Shown here: positions 58,812-62,958 of the stretch, one piece after another
How positions within the stretch are numbered: the first letter of the stretch is position 1
Layout: the number at the start of each line of letters is the position of its first letter
Assembly (NCBI GenBank): GCA_963933055.1
Contig: CAWVSY010000018.1
Span: 1 to 62,958, forward strand
Length of the DNA stretch: 62,958 nucleotides
Reading direction: 5' to 3'
From: Oleispira sp963933055
Lineage (GTDB): Bacteria > Pseudomonadota > Gammaproteobacteria > Pseudomonadales > Oceanobacteraceae
Translations under genes and position numbers: made by a program
The notes under the pieces: model-generated
What the model saw: only the letters and a program-made list of their open reading frames with translations
What the model was told of the DNA's origin: nothing
The model's database searches: none

Positions 58812-61565
58812 ATGACCGATACAACAGTACAAGAGTTCGCCGACGTGGTGGGTACCGATTCCGATCGTCTACTATCACAAATGAAAGAAGCGGGCTTGCC
58901 TCAGACTAACGCAAACGATGCGGTTAGTGCTGAACAGAAAGAGACCTTATTAGGTCACTTAAAGAAAAATCACGGTGAAGCAACAGATGCAGAGCCGAAA
59001 AAGATTAGTCTTAAGCGTAAAACGACAAGTACGCTAAAAACAGGCCAAGGCGGCAAGAAAGATGTTGCCGTTGAAGTGCGTAAGAAGCGTACTTTTGTTA
59101 AGCCGGATGCTGAAGAAGTCGCCGCTGCTGTTGAAGAAAAAGTAACAGCTGTTAAAGCAACTAAAGCAGAATTAGCAGAAGCTAAAAAAGCTGAAGAAGC
59201 CGCGACTCTTGAAGCAAAGAAAGCCGCAGCAGCACTAGAAGCAAAAGCAGCAGCGGAAGCCGCTAAAAAGGCTAAAGAAGTTGCTGAAGCTAAAAAAATT
59301 AAGCCTGTGGCTAAGCATAAGATTTCTCAGAAATCTCAGTCTGAAGCAAAAGCGCGTGGTGGTGTAAGTTCTACCGCTCGTGTTGCCGCCAAAGCTAAGG
59401 TAGCTGCTAAGCCAAAAGCTGAAGCAAAACCAAAAGCTGAAGCTAAGCCAAAGGCTGCCGCTAAGCCAAAAGCCACGACTAAGCCTTTACAGCGTGATAC
59501 GCGTAATAAAAAGCCTACTGCGACCGCAGCTGTTAAAAAGCCAGCACCTTCTAAAGAAGAAATGGCTCAAAAACAAGCAACTGCAGAAGCGGCGACTCAA
59601 CGCGAAGGCGCTGATCGTAATAAGAAGCGCGCTCCCGGTGGTGCTCCAGCAGGCGCTCCACGCGGTGCCGGTGCTCCTCGTCAGTTCCGTACTGAAGATG
59701 GTTCAGCTAACCAACGTGGTCGCCGTAAGAAGTTGAAAGGTAAAGCGGCACGTACTGCACAAGCACAAGCAGATAACGAGCATGCATTTACTAAGCCTAC
59801 CGCGCCTGTAATTCATGAAGTTGAATTACCTGAAGCAATTACGGCAGGTGATCTTGCTGCGAAGATGGCTATTAAAGCTGGTGATGTTATTAAGGCATTA
59901 ATGGGTATGGGCGTAATGGCCACCATTAACCAGACTTTAGACCAAGATACTGCAACCCTAGTGGTTGAAGAAATGGGCCATAAAGTAACCAAACTGATTT
60001 CTGATAACGCGCTTGAAGAAGACGTATTTGAATCGGTTGTTTACGATGCTGATGAAGAGCCTCGTGCGCCCGTTGTGACCGTAATGGGCCACGTTGATCA
60101 CGGTAAAACTTCTCTACTAGATTACATTCGTTCAAGTCGTGTAGCGACGGGCGAAGCCGGTGGTATTACACAGCATATCGGTGCTTATCACGTAGATACA
60201 GATCATGGCATGATCTCTTTCTTAGATACACCTGGACACGCCGCGTTTACCTCTATGCGTTCTCGTGGTGCTCAGTGTACTGATGTTGTTATCTTAGTTG
60301 TTGCCGCTGATGATGGTGTAATGCCTCAGACGAAAGAAGCCGTACAGCACGCGAAAGCGGCTGGTGTTCCTATCGTTGTTGCAATTAACAAGATGGATAA
60401 AGAAGGCGCTGATGTAGATCGTGTTAAAAACGAACTGGCGGCGTGCGACGTTATTCCTGAAGATTGGGGCGGCGACGTTCCTTTCATGCCAGTATCTGCG
60501 CATACCGGTGAAGGCGTTACGGAATTATTAGATGCAGTATTGCTGCAGTCTGAATTGCTTGAACTGAAAGCTGTAATCGACGGTCCTGGTCAGGGTGTTG
60601 TTGTTGAATCTCGTCTTGATAAAGGCCGTGGTCCAGTAGCTACCTTATTGGTTCAGAATGGTACGTTGAAGAAGGGCGATATCGTTCTTGCAGGTACTTT
60701 CTATGGCCGAGCTCGTGCATTATTGGATGAGAATGGCAAGCCAACAGAATCAGCAGGTCCTTCTATTCCTGTTGAGATCTTAGGTATTAATGGTACGCCT
60801 GATGCGGGTGCGGCTTTCATCGTTGTTGAAAACGAGAAAAAAGCACGTGAAGTAGCAGAGCACCGTGAAGCTACTCGTAAAGAGCAGATTCAGCAGCGTC
60901 AACAGAAAGCGAAATTGGATGCCTTGTTTAACAACATGGGTGGCAGTGAGCAATCTAACTTGAACATCGTTCTTAAGACCGACGTTCGTGGTTCTTTAGA
61001 GGCGTTAACGGCTTCTCTGAACAGTCTAGCGACTGAAGAAGTGAAAGTTAATATCGTATCTTCTGGTGTTGGTGGTATTAGTGAAACTGACGCGACATTG
61101 GCCTTGGCTTCTGAAGCGGTTGTATTTGGTTTCAACGTACGTGCTGATGCTTCGGCAAAACGAGTTATCGAAGATAACGGCCTAGATTTACGCTACTACA
61201 GCATTATCTATGACCTTATTGATGATATTAAAGCAGCGATGTCTGGCTTACTTGCTCCTGAATTGCGCGAAGAGATCTTGGGTGTTGCGGAAGTACGTGA
61301 AGTATTTACCTCGCCTAAGTTTGGCTTGATCGCTGGTTCTATGGTTACCGATGGTGTCATTCATCGTAACAAGAGAATCCGTGTTCTTCGTGAGAGCGTT
61401 GTAATCTATGAGGGCGAATTAGAATCTCTACGTCGCTTTAAAGATGACGTTCAAGAAGTTCGTCAAGGTATGGAATGTGGTATCGGCGTTAAGAACTATC
61501 AAGATGTTCGTGCTGGTGACCAGATCGAAGTGTATATTGTGAATGAAATCGCACGTACGCTTTAA
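58812..61565 (+). CDS. infB: Translation initiation factor IF-2
   Basis: A 917-residue GTPase that brings initiator tRNA to the ribosome. The N-terminal IF2 domain (about 1-55) is followed by a long Lys/Ala-rich linker with near-perfect KPKAEA repeats (about residues 196-222). The G domain starts near residue 420: GHVDHGKTS, DTPGHAAFT and NKMD. Domains II, III and the tRNA-binding C-terminal domain complete it. Co-transcribed with nusA (27 bp gap), ended by a terminator at 61602. Confidence 0.97.
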   Translation: MTDTTVQEFADVVGTDSDRLLSQMKEAGLPQTNANDAVSAEQKETLLGHLKKNHGEATDAEPKKISLKRKTTSTLKTGQGGKKDVAVEVRKKRTFVKPDAEEVAAAVEEKVTAVKATKAELAEAKKAEEAATLEAKKAAAALEAKAAAEAAKKAKEVAEAKKIKPVAKHKISQKSQSEAKARGGVSSTARVAAKAKVAAKPKAEAKPKAEAKPKAAAKPKATTKPLQRDTRNKKPTATAAVKKPAPSKEEMAQKQATAEAATQREGADRNKKRAPGGAPAGAPRGAGAPRQFRTEDGSANQRGRRKKLKGKAARTAQAQADNEHAFTKPTAPVIHEVELPEAITAGDLAAKMAIKAGDVIKALMGMGVMATINQTLDQDTATLVVEEMGHKVTKLISDNALEEDVFESVVYDADEEPRAPVVTVMGHVDHGKTSLLDYIRSSRVATGEAGGITQHIGAYHVDTDHGMISFLDTPGHAAFTSMRSRGAQCTDVVILVVAADDGVMPQTKEAVQHAKAAGVPIVVAINKMDKEGADVDRVKNELAACDVIPEDWGGDVPFMPVSAHTGEGVTELLDAVLLQSELLELKAVIDGPGQGVVVESRLDKGRGPVATLLVQNGTLKKGDIVLAGTFYGRARALLDENGKPTESAGPSIPVEILGINGTPDAGAAFIVVENEKKAREVAEHREATRKEQIQQRQQKAKLDALFNNMGGSEQSNLNIVLKTDVRGSLEALTASLNSLATEEVKVNIVSSGVGGISETDATLALASEAVVFGFNVRADASAKRVIEDNGLDLRYYSIIYDLIDDIKAAMSGLLAPELREEILGVAEVREVFTSPKFGLIAGSMVTDGVIHRNKRIRVLRESVVIYEGELESLRRFKDDVQEVRQGMECGIGVKNYQDVRAGDQIEVYIVNEIARTL

Positions 61566-61601
61566 TTGACTGACTATTACGTTAGTTGATTAGTTAAACC
61601 G

Positions 61602-61629
61602 AAAAACGCCGCTTTATGCGGCGTTTTTT
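61602..61629 (+). terminator. infB rho-independent terminator
   Basis: AAAAACGCCGC (61602-61612) pairs perfectly with GCGGCGTTTTT (61618-61628) with loop TTTAT, plus one more T. Some read-through to rbfA is likely given conserved co-expression. Confidence 0.85.
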
Positions 61630-61677
61630 CGCTATGCTAACTATAAAGTTAGCGACAAGATATTTAGGGGCGAGATA

Positions 61678-62094
61678 ATGCCAAAAGATTTTAGCCGTAC
61701 AACGCGCTTGGCTGAGCAGATTCAACGAGATCTAGCGCAATTAATTCAATTCGATATGAAAGATCCACGCTTAGGCATGGTGACATTAAATGCTGTTAAG
61801 GTTGCTAAAGACCTAGGTTATGCTGACATCTATTTCACCGTCATGGGCGCGAAAGGTGATAGCGATCAAACAGATGAAGCTGAAATTCAAAAGCAAGCCA
61901 GCAAAATTTTGAACGATGCAGCGGGTTTTTTACGGGGTGAATTATCACGTCAGATGACAACGCGCATTACGCCGTTATTACGCTTTCATTATGATGAGTC
62001 CTTGTTACGTGGCCATCACATGACGAACTTGATCAATAAAGTGGTTGCTGAAGATAATGCCCGTTCTGGCAATACTTCTGAAGATGGCGAGTAG
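61678..62094 (+). CDS. rbfA: Ribosome-binding factor RbfA
   Basis: A 138-residue KH-fold protein that assists 30S maturation and cold adaptation. The conserved pieces are RTTRLAEQIQRDLAQLI near the N-terminus, ISMVTLNAVKV-type strand MVTLNAVKVAKDLGYADIYFTV, and LRFHYDESLLRG (about residues 99-110). ATG 61678 has GGGGCGAG upstream. truB begins 14 bp after the stop. Confidence 0.96.
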   Translation: MPKDFSRTTRLAEQIQRDLAQLIQFDMKDPRLGMVTLNAVKVAKDLGYADIYFTVMGAKGDSDQTDEAEIQKQASKILNDAAGFLRGELSRQMTTRITPLLRFHYDESLLRGHHMTNLINKVVAEDNARSGNTSEDGE

Positions 62095-62108
62095 TAGATA
62101 CAAAAAAT

Positions 62109-62958
62109 ATGGCTCGTATTAAAAAAGGCCGTGATATTAGCGGTATCATAGTGCTCAATAAACCATTGGGCCTATCTTCAAATCAAGTTCTGCAAAAAAT
62201 CAAATGGCTATTAGGTGCTAAGAAGGCGGGTCATACCGGTGCTTTGGATCCTATGGCGTCAGGTGTTCTGCCTTTATGCTTCGGTGACGCGACAAAGTTT
62301 TCGCAAATCCTGCTCGATTCTACCAAGGGTTATATCACCACGTGTAAGCTGGGTGAGATACGTTCTACTGGCGATCAAGATGGCGAAGTTGTTGCGACAG
62401 CACCGATTCCTGAATTTGATGCTGATTCAGTTGAAACAATTCTGAAAAATTTCCGTGGTTTAATCACTCAAGTGCCTCCTATGTATTCTGCTCTTAAGCA
62501 CGAAGGTCGTCCTTTGTATGAGTTAGCACGCAAAGGGATTGAGTTAGATTTAAAGACGTTGAAGCAGCGTGAAGTGACGATTCATTCTTTAAAACTTTTA
62601 GCGATACGCCAAGACTTGGGTGAAATCGATTTAGAAGTGATTTGTTCTAAAGGTACTTATATTCGTAGCTTGGTAGAAGATATTGGTAATGAAGTTGGCT
62701 GTGGTGCGTACGTGAGTATGTTACATCGCAATCAGGCAGGGCCATTCTCGGAAGCGCAAATGATTGATTACCAAACACTTTTAGATCTTGAGGATGATTA
62801 TCCTCAAGTCTCTGAGCGTCATAAGGTCATGGATACGATGTTAATTCACTCTTCTGAAGCCATTCCTGATTGGCCAAAAGTTGAGCTAACCTTGCATGAA
62901 GGTCACAAAATTTTACATGGGCAGAGAGTCAAAACTAGCTTCCCGCTCACGCCTCAAG
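62109..62958 (+). CDS. truB: tRNA pseudouridine(55) synthase TruB (3' end outside window)
   Basis: A frame open from ATG 62109 to the window edge (283 codons). TruB isomerises U55 in the T-loop of tRNAs. The catalytic aspartate lies in GHTGALDPMASG (about residues 38-49), preceded by GIIVLNKPLGLSSN; KGTYIRSLVEDIG and PPMYSALK complete the signature. The C-terminal PUA-like part is cut off. It is truncated only by the window, with no internal stop. It completes the rbfA-truB pair. Confidence 0.95.
   Translation, partial: MARIKKGRDISGIIVLNKPLGLSSNQVLQKIKWLLGAKKAGHTGALDPMASGVLPLCFGDATKFSQILLDSTKGYITTCKLGEIRSTGDQDGEVVATAPIPEFDADSVETILKNFRGLITQVPPMYSALKHEGRPLYELARKGIELDLKTLKQREVTIHSLKLLAIRQDLGEIDLEVICSKGTYIRSLVEDIGNEVGCGAYVSMLHRNQAGPFSEAQMIDYQTLLDLEDDYPQVSERHKVMDTMLIHSSEAIPDWPKVELTLHEGHKILHGQRVKTSFPLTPQ

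Noticed and set aside
1..62958. CRISPR arrays, insertion sequences, integrases, rRNA genes
   Set aside because: None seen in any part of the window; no terminal inverted repeats or transposase-like frames.

Overview
The window looks like a chromosomal segment of a marine gammaproteobacterium of the Oceanospirillales type (an Oleispira, Bermanella or Thalassolituus relative is my inference from gene order and the AT-leaning base composition; no rRNA is present to prove it). Support comes from blocks of conserved gammaproteobacterial synteny: ubiE-ubiJ-ubiB-hisI-hisE-hinT-tatA-tatB-tatC as in Pseudomonas, leuS-lptE-holA, corC-lnt, and yhbY/rlmE-ftsH-folP-glmM-tpiA-secG-tRNA-Leu-rimP-nusA-infB-rbfA-truB. 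I found no phage, insertion sequence, CRISPR array or integrase.

Region 1 (1-29.3 kb) is the accessory part. It holds single genes or short operons: a DKNYY-repeat protein, two MscS-type channels, a SelO protein AMPylase, a CpdB-like nucleotidase lipoprotein, a purple-acid-phosphatase-like enzyme with a convincing Pho box, a GspC-like PDZ protein, O-acetylhomoserine sulfhydrylase, a divergent cation diffusion facilitator, an amine oxidase, KatG with an OxyR-type site, MarC, a cysteine-rich YkgJ protein, a three-gene periplasmic molybdenum hydroxylase (tri-heme cytochrome c, [2Fe-2S] subunit, Mo subunit), a ferritin-like metal-dependent hydrolase, a solute-binding protein, an arylamine N-acetyltransferase, a DMT exporter coupled to a Crp-type regulator, and a short MTHFR-like enzyme.

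Region 2 (29.4-42.1 kb) is mostly minus-strand housekeeping: Tat translocase, late histidine steps, ubiquinone synthesis, then holA, lptE and leuS. Between them, at 36.7-37.1 kb, sits a gene-poor stretch with two 50-bp repeats exactly 200 bp apart, each carrying a perfect DnaA box.

Region 3 (42.3-49.6 kb) holds a membrane histidine kinase with a decayed receiver domain, a c4-like cytochrome, moaA, lnt, corC and a FabH-family synthase. Region 4 (49.7 kb to the end) is the core block for ribosome assembly, transcription and translation, envelope precursors and proteolysis. It includes tRNA-Leu(GAG) and a structured, terminator-bearing leader ahead of rimP-nusA-infB. The last gene, truB, runs off the window.

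The most useful observations beyond routine annotation are regulatory: Pho boxes (two sites, one next to a gene remnant), an OxyR site at katG, the DnaA-box repeats, the rimP leader, and candidate structured leaders at metY and ftsH. I did not find a clear, wholly new multi-gene system; the best candidates are listed with tests that would refute them.
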